The notes beneath the pieces are model-generated. The model worked only from the letters and a program-made list of their open reading frames with translations. It made no database searches and was not told the origin of the DNA. A program made the position numbers and the translations under genes. Positions 55,347-64,000 of a DNA stretch of 64,000 nucleotides are shown here, one piece after another. The DNA comes from Maribacter litopenaei. Lineage in GTDB: Bacteria > Bacteroidota > Bacteroidia > Flavobacteriales > Flavobacteriaceae. Numbering within the stretch: position 1 is the first letter of the stretch; each line of letters starts with the position of its first letter. The stretch covers positions 3,407,001 through 3,471,000 of the forward strand of contig NZ_CP104205.1 of assembly GCF_025244665.1 (NCBI RefSeq). The letters are read 5' to 3'.

Positions 55347-56309
55347 ATGCCCCTTATTTCTTCTAACTACAATCCGCCATTAGCATTTAAGAATGGTCAT
55401 TTTTCAACCATTTATAATGGACTGATAAGGAAAGTAACGGATCTAAACCAGGAGCGTGAAAGAATATGCCTTTCTGACGGCGATTTTTTAGATTTGGATT
55501 GGAGTTACTGTGCTACACCTACGGATATGGTCTGTATAGTTATCCATGGGCTTGAAGGCGACGCCCAACGGGCGTATGTTCAAGGTGCCGCTAAAATTTT
55601 AAGCCAGGATTCTTTCGACGTCTGTGCCATAAATCTAAGAGGCTGTAGTGGCGAACCTAACCGAACCTATCGCTCCTACCATTCGGGGGCAACCGAAGAT
55701 TTAAGTGATGTAATTCAACATATTTTGGAATTGGATCAGTATAAAAAGGTGTTTCTGTATGGTTTCAGCCTTGGCGGAAACCTTCTATTAAAGTATTTGG
55801 GAGAATGCAACCATACTCCCAAGGAAATTTCCGGGGGGGTAGCCATTTCAGTACCATGCCAACTTGCGGATTCACTAACACAATTGTTACAATTTCGAAA
55901 TATATTGTACGCGGAGAGATTTAGGGGAAACCTCATTGAAAAGCTTAAAATAAAAGAGCGATTGTTCCCAGATCGAATTACAGGACAGGAAATAAAAAAG
56001 GTAAAAACATTAAAGGACTTTGATGATATCTATACCAGTAAAGCCCATGGCTTTATGGATGCCATGGATTACTACGCCAAAAGTAGCAGCCTGCAATTCC
56101 TACCTTCAGTCTCTGTTCCTTGCCTAATCGTGAACGCAAAAAATGATTCCTTCTTAGGTAAGGCTTGTTATCCTAAAGAGGAAGCCGAACAAAATAAAAA
56201 TCTTTATCTAGAAGTTCCTAGATACGGTGGTCATGTAGGTTTTTACGGCCCCAATAATATTACCTATACTGAGCAAAGGTCTTTAGAGTTTTTTAAATCC
56301 TTGAATTAA
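55347..56309 (+). CDS. YheT-family alpha/beta hydrolase
   Basis: 320 aa, intact. Family signatures: NGHFSTIYNGLIRKV, HGLEGDAQRAYVQG, NLRGCSGEPNR, nucleophile Ser in YGFSLGGNLLLKYLGE, Asp in VNAKNDSFL, His in YGGHVGFYG. YheT/ABHD-like esterases act on short or medium acyl esters; exact substrate unknown. Second gene of the flavoprotein operon. Confidence 0.93.
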   Translation: MPLISSNYNPPLAFKNGHFSTIYNGLIRKVTDLNQERERICLSDGDFLDLDWSYCATPTDMVCIVIHGLEGDAQRAYVQGAAKILSQDSFDVCAINLRGCSGEPNRTYRSYHSGATEDLSDVIQHILELDQYKKVFLYGFSLGGNLLLKYLGECNHTPKEISGGVAISVPCQLADSLTQLLQFRNILYAERFRGNLIEKLKIKERLFPDRITGQEIKKVKTLKDFDDIYTSKAHGFMDAMDYYAKSSSLQFLPSVSVPCLIVNAKNDSFLGKACYPKEEAEQNKNLYLEVPRYGGHVGFYGPNNITYTEQRSLEFFKSLN

Positions 56310-56395
56310 TTTCTTGTTTTGCAAAAAACCCTTCAGAAAATAAAATTTCATATCTTAGTCCTTCCAACATTAATTAAGTTAAAATCCATAAAGAA

Positions 56396-56878
56396 ATGCG
56401 AAAATTATTCACCTTATTGGCCCTTGGCGCCTTGGTAATGAGCTGTGGCGAAAAGAAAGAAGAAAAAAAGGATGGTTTTGAAATGAACCGTACCAAAAAA
56501 GAGGAAGTTAAGGCAACGGAAACCACGGGAGGTGTTCCTGTTGACATGGACAATAAAGGTGTGGATCCTATTACGAGCGTTGATTTTGGGGATGATATCG
56601 ATACCGAATTGGCCGCTGCAGGTGAAGAAAAATTCCAAGCGATCTGTACCGCCTGTCATATGGCGGAACAACGTATGATCGATTCTGCATTAAAAGGAGT
56701 GTATGAAAGAAGAAGTCCGGAGTGGGTCATGAACATGATTCTTAATCCTGATGGCATGCTTAAGGAAGACCCTATTGCCAAAGCATTGCTTAAAGAATAC
56801 AACAATGCCATCATGTTGAACCAAAATCTAACCGAGGATGAAGCTCGTAGCGTAGCTGAATATCTACGTACTTTATAA
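56396..56878 (+). CDS. Lipoprotein cytochrome c
   Basis: 160 aa, intact. Lipobox ALGALVMSCGEK, a charged linker (about 20-70), then a class I cytochrome c domain with the haem motif CTACH and axial Met candidates near MILNPDGMLKED or NNAIMLNQNL, ending DEARSVAEYLRTL. An envelope electron carrier. Followed by a strong terminator. Confidence 0.9.
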   Translation: MRKLFTLLALGALVMSCGEKKEEKKDGFEMNRTKKEEVKATETTGGVPVDMDNKGVDPITSVDFGDDIDTELAAAGEEKFQAICTACHMAEQRMIDSALKGVYERRSPEWVMNMILNPDGMLKEDPIAKALLKEYNNAIMLNQNLTEDEARSVAEYLRTL

Positions 56879-56900
56879 ACAAGATTGAACTATAGAATGA

Positions 56901-56932
56901 AGCCCTTTCTAGAAATTAGAAAGGGCTTTTTT
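56901..56932. terminator. Strong terminator, embedded in the end of the TlpA gene
   Basis: 10-bp stem AGCCCTTTCT/AGAAAGGGCT with loop AGAAATT and a T6 tract, for the cytochrome c gene. Its right arm overlaps the last codons of the convergent tlpA-like gene (stop at 56909). Confidence 0.88.
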
Positions 56933-57515
56933 ATGGTCTGATGAATCGCGTTCAGCAATTAGCGCATCCAACACGTTTCTAATTTTTTCGCTGTTCCAGT
57001 TCGATGCTCCTTTTTCCTTAATAACAATCTTTCCAGTGTGGTCGATAATATAATTAGTAGGAATGGTCTTTTCATAAAGGTCCTTAGGAGGATTCATGTT
57101 GGAAACTACCGCAGGTACCGAAAAGTTCTTCTTTTCTAAAAAAGACTTTATTTTTTACGGATCTTCGTTGGATATCATTAGAAAACTTATTTTATCTCCA
57201 TAGTCTTGATACAACCCATCTATACTGGGAAGTTCCGCAATACAGGGAGGGCACCAAGTCGCCCAATAACTTATGAATGTGATTTCTCCATCTCCAACCT
57301 TGGCATTGACTGGTTCTCCATCCAAATTTTCAAGTTCATATACAAAAGGCTGTACTTGTATTTGTTCCTTTTCGGAGGCCGAGACCTGGTGAAAACAGTT
57401 CTACTTTTAATCGATTGACCAGGACCATCATGGGAGTTCTTGTTTGGGGAACAATCAACAAGATTATAAGGATAACAAAGACGACATCACTTATTTTAAA
57501 TTTAGGTTTTTTCAC
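56909..57515 (-). CDS. TlpA-like thioredoxin (two lesions)
   Basis: About 201 aa from GTG 57515. An N-terminal membrane anchor (SDVVFVILIILLIVPQ), then a thioredoxin fold with active site SYWATWCPPCIAELP and the cis-Pro region KTIPTNYIIDHTGK. Membrane-tethered thiol oxidoreductase, perhaps for cytochrome maturation. Lesions: frame shift at 57379-57384 (CCGAGA on plus; repaired, SPGLASEKEQIQVQPF) and an in-frame TAA at 57155-57157 reading CCGTAA where NEDPEKIKSF is expected. Confidence 0.88.
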
Positions 57516-57622
57516 TTTTTACCTTGTTATTAAAAATCACCCTTCAATAGACGTAGTTGGAGGGTTGACATTACAACCGTAACAAAATTCGTGATATCGC
57601 TACTAATAAGAAAAGAATTAAA

Positions 57623-57901
57623 ATGGGTTTTGGTTTTCATTCTATGCCAGTAATTAAGGCCAATAAAGCACTTCTGAAAAAGCGGCGCAGCTATGGTGAC
57701 ATCCGTGCGGAATATGAAGGCTTAACCAGTAAGACCAAATTAAAGTTTAAGGATCTTAGCCCACTTCAGCAAAAGGTGATAAAAGATAGGATTCGGGAAC
57801 AGGCCAAAAAAGATGACTTGTACAATTTTTGGGTAATGGTCATCAGTATTATGATTTTGCTATCCCTAATCATTTTCCTCTATGCGAGATATATGGTATA
57901 A
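57623..57901 (+). CDS. Small membrane protein, 92 aa
   Basis: Intact frame. Basic soluble N-terminus (IKANKALLKKRRSYGDIRAE, TKLKFKDLSPLQQKVIKDRI) and one C-terminal transmembrane helix (about 70-88, VMVISIMILLSLIIFLY). Tail-anchored topology is likely. Related proteins occur widely in Flavobacteriaceae as hypothetical. Convergent with the SulP gene, one base apart. Function unknown. Confidence 0.75.
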   Translation: MGFGFHSMPVIKANKALLKKRRSYGDIRAEYEGLTSKTKLKFKDLSPLQQKVIKDRIREQAKKDDLYNFWVMVISIMILLSLIIFLYARYMV

Positions 57902-57902
57902 T

Positions 57903-59483
57903 TTAAAACTTATCAGCGACCACTTTGTAGGTGGGGTCCTCCAGTACGTTTACATCAATAATCTCATTCGCATTCTTCAGTAAGCGAATACAGTCTTTGC
58001 TCAAATGCCTCAAATGTACTTTTTTTCCAACTTTGGCATACCGCTCCGTAATCTTGTTCAAAGCCTCGATACCGAGACATATCGGCCACCCGACTTTCCT
58101 TAAAATCGATAATCACCTCATCCGGGTCATTGGGGACATCGAATTTTTCAGCGAAAAGTGTGGTGGAACCAAAGAAAAGGGGACCGTATATTTCATAGTG
58201 CTTCACTCCGTTCTCGTCCACATGTTTTCACGGCACGGATTCGTTTAGCATTCTCCCAGGAATAGGCCAATGCCGAGATAACTACACCCAATAGAACGGC
58301 TACAGCTAAATTGTGGGTAATCGCAGTAATCAGTGTCACCAATACCATCACGATAACATCGGATTTTGGCATTTTCCCAAATGTCTTAAAGCTTGCCCAC
58401 TCAAATGTCCCTATGGCTACCATGAACATCAACCCGACCAAAGCGGCCATGGGCAAACGTTCAATAAGACTGGAACCGAACATAATAAAAACCAAGAGCA
58501 TTACGGCTGCTGTAATTCCTGATAAACGGGCACGAGCACCGGCAGAGGTATTGATCAAACTTTGTCCGATCATGGCGCATCCTCCCATACCTGAAAGGAA
58601 ACCTGACAAAATATTGGCCGTACCCTGCGCCACACATTCCTTATTTCCGCTCCCACGGGTCTCTGTAATCTCGTCAATAATGTTCAACGTCAATAAACTC
58701 TCTATCAATCCTACACCGGCAACAATGGCCGCGTAGGGGATAATGATCTTGAATGTCTCTAATGTAAAAGGCAATTGTGGAATGGATAATGGAGGAAATC
58801 CTCCTTTAATACTTTCACCCTCGGCCATAATATCTGCCACCTGCATGGTATCGATACCAAAACCTAAGACTATGGCCGAAACTACTAAAATGGCTACCAA
58901 TGAAGATGGAACGGCCTTGGTCAATTTGGGTAGTCCCCAAATAATGAGCATCGTTAAAAGCGTTAATGCCAACATAATGTACATAGGACTTCCGCTTAAC
59001 AAATCACCTGTAGCTTTATTATAGAAATTGGGAAACTGGGCCATAAAGATGATAATAGCCGAGACCGTTTACAAAACCGAACATCACCGGATGTGGAACC
59101 AATCGGATAAACTTACCCAATCTTAAAAGTCCCGCTCCAATCTGTAAAACCCCAGCCAGAATAACCGTTGCGAACACATAATTCAGAATGGTCTCGGGTT
59201 CAATTCCAGGAAAGTTTCGTTTTAACTCTAAAATCAGTCCTACGAAAACAACGGCCACTGCGCCGGTAGCACCTGAAATCATTCCTGGTCTACCACCAAG
59301 AATAGAGGTGACCAATGCCAAAACGAAGGCGGCATACAGCCCCGTTAAAGGAGAAAACCCCGGAATAAGGGCAAATGCAATGGCCTCCGGCACCAAAGCC
59401 AAGGCAACTGTGAGTCCGGATAGGATTTCCGTTTTGTAATCTACCTTCTGCTTAAAATCGAATAAATTCAAATACTTGCGCAC
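57903..59483 (-). CDS. SulP-family anion transporter with STAS domain (three lesions)
   Basis: About 525 aa. Membrane part: [61 protein letters not shown]-terminal STAS domain ends [20 protein letters not shown] ... [16 protein letters not shown]. Transports sulfate, bicarbonate or similar anions across the inner membrane; substrate not decided. Frames break at 59059-59064 and 58072-58077 (CCGAGA on plus) and near 58224 (an extra A, not clearly at a CAGA site). Confidence 0.93.
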
Positions 59484-59564
59484 GCCTCATTATTTTAAGG
59501 GCGCAAAAATACCATTATTTGTTGGATACCCTAGAAACCGAATGATTATTAACGATTTAGCAAT

Positions 59565-60518
59565 CTACCAAGCCTTCAACCCCAATAATTTTTCTCCAAG
59601 CGGTGATAATTTGGCGGTTTCGTATTTGGTCTGCTCCCAATTTCTAGGATCCCCAGGGAAGGCATAGCCTTCGGGTGCCACTCTATTCTTCCAAGAGTTT
59701 ATCCGCCATTTTTTTAAGGCTTCGTTATCCTCTTCGGCGGGCATCATGGAAATGTATTGCGCTATCCGAACCTTATCCCCGGATCTATTGGGCCGTATTC
59801 CGTGGGGTTCCGTACTATTGAAAATCAAAAGGTCGCCAGCCTCCATTTTTACCTTTACTATTTTATCCTCAATCCCAGTAACGTCAGGTTTAAAATGGTC
59901 GCGATCTTCGGGTTGCGTCAATTTCCAAGTATCATAATTTCGGTATAACCAAGGAATGCATTGAAAACCACCCATGTTTTCATCGGTTTGATCGGCCAAG
60001 GCCAAGACCCCTTGTACATTTTGGGGCCGGGTCTCCGGGTCATAATCCCAATGGATAAAACCCTTTTTATGTTCCCCTTCCCGTTGTGGGAAATTCAGGT
60101 TAGCGCGGTCAATGGTCACCCAAAGTTTCTCTGTCCCCCATACGTCCACAAAGGCATCATAGACTTTTTGTGTTTGGCGATTGTCCCAAAGATATTGATG
60201 GTTATATACTTCTACCATACCTGTTCCGGTAAGTTCCTTCATTTTCATCTCGGCCCGTGGAGGTGCATACCATGTATCTTTATCATGAGGGTCCTTTTCA
60301 TCGAATTCCCAAAGAAAGTCGGCCGTTCTTTGGGCCTGTTCCTTAGGAACGGCATTCTTTATTACGATATAGCCGTTGTGCTTCGGGAACTTCCAATCCT
60401 CTTCGGATAATACACGTAATGGTTCCCTATTGGAACGGTCATTCAATTGTTGCTTACTGCTGGTAGCGGTGGATGGATTACCAGGGATATCCTGATGCGC
60501 CATATTTCCCATTTCCAC
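59565..60518 (-). CDS. Phytanoyl-CoA dioxygenase (PhyH)-like Fe/2-oxoglutarate enzyme
   Basis: 317 aa from GTG 60518; ATG at 60503 (MAHQDIPGN) is an alternative. Fe(II) ligands H-x-D in HWDYDPETR and a distal His in STEPHGIRPNRSG, followed by the 2-oxoglutarate Arg region. Other stretches: GYIVIKNAVPKEQAQRTADF, MGGFQCIPWLYRNYDTW. Hydroxylates a small substrate, identity unknown. Divergent from an AraC regulator 188 bp away, which probably controls it. Confidence 0.87.
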   Translation of the reverse strand: MEMGNMAHQDIPGNPSTATSSKQQLNDRSNREPLRVLSEEDWKFPKHNGYIVIKNAVPKEQAQRTADFLWEFDEKDPHDKDTWYAPPRAEMKMKELTGTGMVEVYNHQYLWDNRQTQKVYDAFVDVWGTEKLWVTIDRANLNFPQREGEHKKGFIHWDYDPETRPQNVQGVLALADQTDENMGGFQCIPWLYRNYDTWKLTQPEDRDHFKPDVTGIEDKIVKVKMEAGDLLIFNSTEPHGIRPNRSGDKVRIAQYISMMPAEEDNEALKKWRINSWKNRVAPEGYAFPGDPRNWEQTKYETAKLSPLGEKLLGLKAW

Positions 60519-60706
60519 CTTTTTCTTTAGACTGTAACATAGTATTTCTATTTAAGTTGATTTCTAATTTCTAGGATAAAACTAGTAGGAATACGCTATG
60601 AATACCACCGTAATATTGATGATAATTTGAACTATATTGACATTAATAATATAATAATACATATTTAATATCAATTTCGTTTATATTTAGGCTTAATTTA
60701 TTGTAA
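60519..60706. promoter_or_regulatory. Divergent AT-rich control region
   Basis: 188 bp between the PhyH-type and AraC-type genes, with tracts such as ATATTGACATTAATAATATA. It must hold both promoters and probably the AraC binding sites. I do not see a clean consensus box. Confidence 0.4.
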
Positions 60707-61557
60707 ATGAAAGTCCAACTGGAAAGCATTTCACCAGATTCCAAAAGTCCGTTCAGGTTATTGCACGATCCCAAACTGAGCCATCTCTTCTATTGGCATT
60801 TTCACCCGAACTGGAATTGGTTTACATCGAAGGAGCCGATGCCAAAAGACATGTGGGTGATCATATATCCAACTTTACCGGTAGCGACCTTGTGCTCATT
60901 GGATCCAACATTCCCCATTTAAATTTTGACCATGGTGTCACTACATCATATAGAAAAGAGATCCTTCATATAAAACCAAGCTTCAAGGAAAATGTGTTGA
61001 GGGACTATCCTGAGTTAAAACAACTGGACAGACTTTTGGACCTTTCCCGCTATGGAGTGGCTTTCTCAGGCGAGACCAAGCAAGAAGTGGGCGCACTTAT
61101 GAAGACCCTTCACGAACAAGACCCTTTTTATTTTTTTATGTCCGTTATGCATATTCTGAAACGTTTATCCCAAAGCAAGGAGTTTCAACTATTACATAAA
61201 ACACCCTATGTTAACAAGTTCAAAAACAAGGAGCAAAAACGAATGCGAAAGATATATGCCCTTATTGACGAACGGTATCATGAAAAGATAACCTTGGAGG
61301 AGGTGACCGATTTATGCGGGTTGACCAAACCGGCCTTTTGCCGTTATTTTAAAAAGACGACAGGTAGCACCTTTGTTTCCTTTCTAAACCAGTATCGCGT
61401 CAGTCAGGCAAAACGGTTGTTGTTGATGGGTAAAAATGTTGGCGAAGCCTGTTTTGAATGTGGGTTTGAAAGTCTCTCTTATTTTAACCGAAGCTTTAAA
61501 AAAATAACAGGGGAAAATCCATCTGTATTTAAAAAAGGGTATGTTAATGATCGGTAA
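60707..61557 (+). CDS. AraC-family transcriptional regulator (frame broken)
   Basis: About 283 aa. N-terminal cupin sensor (LFYWHFHPELELVYIEGADA, VGDHISNFTGSDLVLIGSNI) and C-terminal double HTH (ITLEEVTDLCGLTKPAFCRY, VGEACFECGFESLSYFNRSF, KITGENPSVFKK). The frame breaks at 60806-60809 (CCGA for CCAGA, restoring HFHPELELV). It probably senses a small ligand and regulates the divergent dioxygenase. Cytosolic. Confidence 0.92.
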
Positions 61558-61591
61558 ATGACATATCTTAACTAATGGAAAAATAAAGTCT

Positions 61592-61947
61592 ATGCTATCC
61601 GACATCCACCCCAAGCTCCCCATGCGAGACAAGTCCAAAACCTGCGAGTACTATATCGAAATGTTGGGTTTTGAAAATTTGGGCACTTCGGACTACCCAG
61701 TTATTTGATGTTGGTCAAGGACAACATCCAAATCCATTTCTTTCTTTTTAAGGGTCTGAATCCTTTGGAAAATTACGGTCAGATCTATATAAGATGTACT
61801 GATATCGATGGTTTTTACCAATCGCTGTTGGATCAAAAAGTGACCATCCATCCCAACGGGAAATTGGAGGTGAAGCCTTGGGGGCAAAAAGAGTTTTCAC
61901 TTTTGGATCCAGATAACAATCTGTTGACGTTCGGTCAGAGCATTTAA
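61592..61947 (+). CDS. VOC/glyoxalase-like protein (frame broken)
   Basis: About 118 aa. Vicinal-oxygen-chelate fold: PMRDKSKTCEYYIEMLGFEN, DNIQIHFFLFKGLNPLEN, WGQKEFSLLDPDNNLLTFGQ. Looks like bleomycin-resistance or glyoxalase-type proteins of this length. The frame breaks at 61697-61702 (CCAGTT where CCAGATT gives DYPDYLMLVKD). It contains an intact CCAGA at 61909. It follows the AraC gene by 34 bp and may be in its unit. Function open. Confidence 0.8.
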
Positions 61948-62037
61948 AGATTTTAAACCACTGTTTTACAGTGAATTAAAATTTTAATAAAAAATCGCAA
62001 CGGATCAATTTTAAATCTACCTTCGCGCGAAAAATTA

Positions 62038-62642
62038 GTGACCTTACCGCAAAAAGTAACGTTGATAGAACAGTTGTTCCACCAATTGGAACAAGAGACT
62101 TCTTCTTTTCAAAATAACACGGGAATTAGGTGTCTTTCCGGCTGCGGACGATGCTGTACCTATCCGGATATTGAAGCCTCTCCCCTAGAGTTTTTACCGT
62201 GGGCCTTTCATCTGTTTTTGAACGGTGAGGCCGAAAAGATGTTACAGACCCTTCGAGATCTCAAAACTAGTACCTGTGTTAACTACCAACCACTTTCCGT
62301 CGTAGACCAAGGCCATTGTAAGACGTACCGGTATCGCGGCCTTATTTGCAGGTTGTTCGGCTATGGAGCCAACACGGACAAATATGGTAAACTGCGCCTC
62401 GCCACCTGTAAAATCATTAAGGAAGGGCAGACAGTAAACTTTACTTCCGCAAACGAAAAAATAGCTCAAGGGTTGCCCGTTCCCGTCTTTACGGAATACT
62501 ACATGCAACTCAACCAAATAGACTTCCGTCACGGGAAATATTATCGTACCGGTCAATAAGGCATTACGCTTGGCTCACGGAAGAAGTGTTGCAATACTAT
62601 GCCTATAGACCTTTGCCACTTTCGGACAAAGAGTGCGTGTAA
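62038..62642 (+). CDS. YkgJ-like cysteine-cluster protein (two lesions)
   Basis: About 200 aa from GTG 62038. CxxCGRCC cluster (RCLSGCGRCCTYPDIEASPL), plus later Cys (STCVNYQ, CKTYRYRGLICRLFGYG, ATCKIIKEG), as in the Zn- or Fe-S-binding YkgJ/Flin-like family. Frames break at 62529-62534 and 62575-62580, both reading TCACGG where TCTGG heals the frame (RLGNIIVPVNKALRLALEEV). Ends PLSDKECV. Function unknown; possibly an Fe-S oxidoreductase. Confidence 0.82.
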
Positions 62643-62771
62643 CCTTTTAGAACACATCTTAAAGCGTATTGGGTCAACCCCAAAAAGGGATTTAAAGTAC
62701 CTTGTTGTCATAAGAAAATCGTATTGGAGTCATCATTAGGTCTTCACTATAATCATTAAAAAAACAAGGAA

Positions 62772-63237
62772 ATGAACATTTATAAAGCAATCAAGGACGA
62801 TCACGATCTTCAAAGGGAGCTATGCTCTAAAATTTTAAAAACCTCACGGGGATTCTGAGGAACGAAGGGACATGCGGGAGGAACTGAAAAAGGAACTGGA
62901 AGTTCATGAAGTGGCGGAAGAACGTTTCTTTTATTCCCCGTTGATAGATTCTGATAAGATGCAGGAAGACGCACGCCACGGGATGGCGGAACATCACGAA
63001 ATGGATGAACTTATAGAAGAACTGGATGACACGGACATGAGTTCTCCACATTGGTTGGCCACCGCTCAAAAATTGGTCGAAAAAGTAGAGCATCACTTAA
63101 AGGACGAGGAAGAGGACTTCTTTAAAAAGGCAAAGGATATATATTCCAGCGATGAAGCAGAGTCCCTTGCCAAAAGCTATGGTGAAACGGTTGCCGAATA
63201 TAGAAAGGCGTGGCCCGAAGCCATACCGGGAAAATAA
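62772..63237 (+). CDS. Hemerythrin-like protein (5' frame broken)
   Basis: About 154 aa. Start MNIYKAIKDDHDLQRELCSK; di-iron His/Glu candidates in DDHD, EVHEVAEERFF, AEHHEMDE and VEHHLKDEEEDF. Four-helix HHE-cation-binding fold, used for O2, NO or iron sensing or repair. The frame breaks at 62844-62849 (TCACGG for TCTGG, restoring KTSGDSEERRDMREEL). Cytosolic, own terminator. Confidence 0.88.
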
Positions 63238-63264
63238 ATAAAAAATTAGTTGCTGTTTGTATAT

Positions 63265-63302
63265 AAAAAACCGCCGGGGATTCTGATCCTTCCGGCGGTT
63301 TT
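63265..63302. terminator. Bidirectional terminator
   Basis: Stem AAAACCGCCGG/CCGGCGGTTTT with a 14-nt loop, T tracts both ways, between the convergent hemerythrin gene and the last minus-strand gene. Confidence 0.85.
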
Positions 63303-63323
63303 AAACAACTAACCAACCTAAAA

Positions 63324-64000
63324 CTATTTTGTTCGCTTCCTAACTACATCCATGGTAGGATTGGAAGTCTTTGTTCTTTTCTTGGTGGCGGCACTTTTAC
63401 CCGACTTTAAATACTGCTGATAGCCCCTGCCCTTAAACTCGTAAATGGTACCGCTATCTCGGGTGATATAATTCAATGGTCGCATCATTGATAACATACA
63501 GTTCAAAATAATCGTCCCCAAAGAAGTCGTAATCCAACGTCAAAGTCTTCAGGGAGGCATCATTGGCAACATCATACACCTGATAATTACCTTCAAAATC
63601 CCATTGTAAACTTCCTAGGGAAGTACCGGGAGCATCCACTGAGGAACGAAACATAGTTGGCAAAAACTGAAGAAAGTTCTCATCATCAAAATCATTCAAA
63701 TCGCCCTCCACACTGGTATAGGTTTTCTCCCATGCATCATACTCCTGAATAAAGTAATTGATGTTGTCATAAAATACCTGGTCGTAATCAAAATTGCGTA
63801 TTTGATACCCTTTTAGTAAGTACGAAGTGTCCGTACTTGGATTATATAGTTCCAGCGTACTATTGTTGATAGCATACACTTCCAATAACCATACCCCATC
63901 CAAATCATGATCTATTTCAACCACACCCCTGTAGGTATCATAGAAACCTACATCGATTCCAAATCCATTACCGGTCTTCCCTATACCTACAATATTATTA
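63324..64000 (-). CDS. Unknown secreted-type beta-rich protein (5' partial, frame broken)
   Basis: At least 225 aa; the start lies beyond the window. Repeated short beta elements (GVWLLEVYAINNSTLELYNP, and the similar YFELYVINDATIELYHP) suggest duplicated modules, with acidic loops. The frame breaks at 63457-63462 (TCTCGG on plus; CCAGA repair gives YHPDSGTIYEFKGRGYQQYL) and the C-terminus is very basic (KSGKSAATKKRTKTSNPTMD). I do not recognise the family. Confidence 0.65.

Overview
The window looks like chromosome from a member of the Flavobacteriaceae (Bacteroidota), probably marine. The signs are four TonB-dependent receptors without a SusD partner, lipoproteins with flavobacterial-type signals, a class II dimeric glycyl-tRNA synthetase, single-domain response regulators, a patatin-BamA fusion, DksA-like and LspA genes next to ileS, and at least one good Bacteroidota promoter (TTTG, 18 nt, TACATTTG). 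No tRNA, rRNA, CRISPR array, prophage or insertion sequence was seen.

Layout. 1-4.7 kb: esterase (5' cut by the window edge), radA, aldo/keto reductase, xth. 4.8-13.6 kb: outer-membrane protein, TonB receptor, glyS, coiled-coil protein, comF, Ig-like lipoprotein, omega-amidase type amidohydrolase, ankyrin protein. 13.7-16.9 kb: PAS histidine kinase with two stand-alone receiver proteins. 16.9-26.0 kb: a TonB receptor with a DUF5689/lamin-tail lipoprotein, a divergent endonuclease/phosphatase-fold protein, a DUF1080 protein, a small membrane protein and a third TonB receptor. 26.2-30.9 kb: minus-strand operon DUF3108 - tryptophan 2,3-dioxygenase - M23 peptidase - pgi. 31-35.3 kb: uvrC and patatin-BamA. 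35.7-41.5 kb: 5-formyl-THF cyclo-ligase, lspA, DUF4097-like protein, dksA-like gene, ileS. 41.6-47.6 kb: LEA-like lipoprotein, haem-type TonB receptor, recO, SGNH-like protein plus MBOAT acyltransferase. 47.7-57.5 kb: gdhA, cystathionine gamma-synthase, DUF3298 lipoprotein, DinB, ArsC-like, EamA, GntR, thioesterase, nitronate monooxygenase, YheT hydrolase, cytochrome c, TlpA. 57.6-64 kb: small membrane protein, SulP transporter, PhyH dioxygenase with divergent AraC regulator, VOC protein, YkgJ-like cluster protein, hemerythrin, and an unknown protein cut by the window end.

The dominant oddity is that more than 30 genes, including essential ones (glyS, ileS, pgi, uvrC), are broken by one-base frameshifts or in-frame stops, about 57 lesions in 64 kb. 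Nearly all sit where restoring the frame gives CAGA, usually CCAGA/TCTGG. Typical readings are CCGAGA or TCTCGG (one base gained), CCGA or TCGG (one base lost), TCACGG, and CCGTAA for an expected CCAGAA. These are probably not real pseudogenes. They look like motif-linked sequence errors, possibly caused by a modified base. Each broken gene is reported below as one reconstructed CDS, and its total length fits an open frame once the lesions are repaired.

Most of the window is housekeeping and nutrient uptake. The most system-like units are the TonB/DUF5689/endonuclease cluster (a possible nucleic-acid or phosphate scavenging locus), the kinase with two receivers, the MBOAT/SGNH acylation pair, and the dioxygenase-AraC locus.
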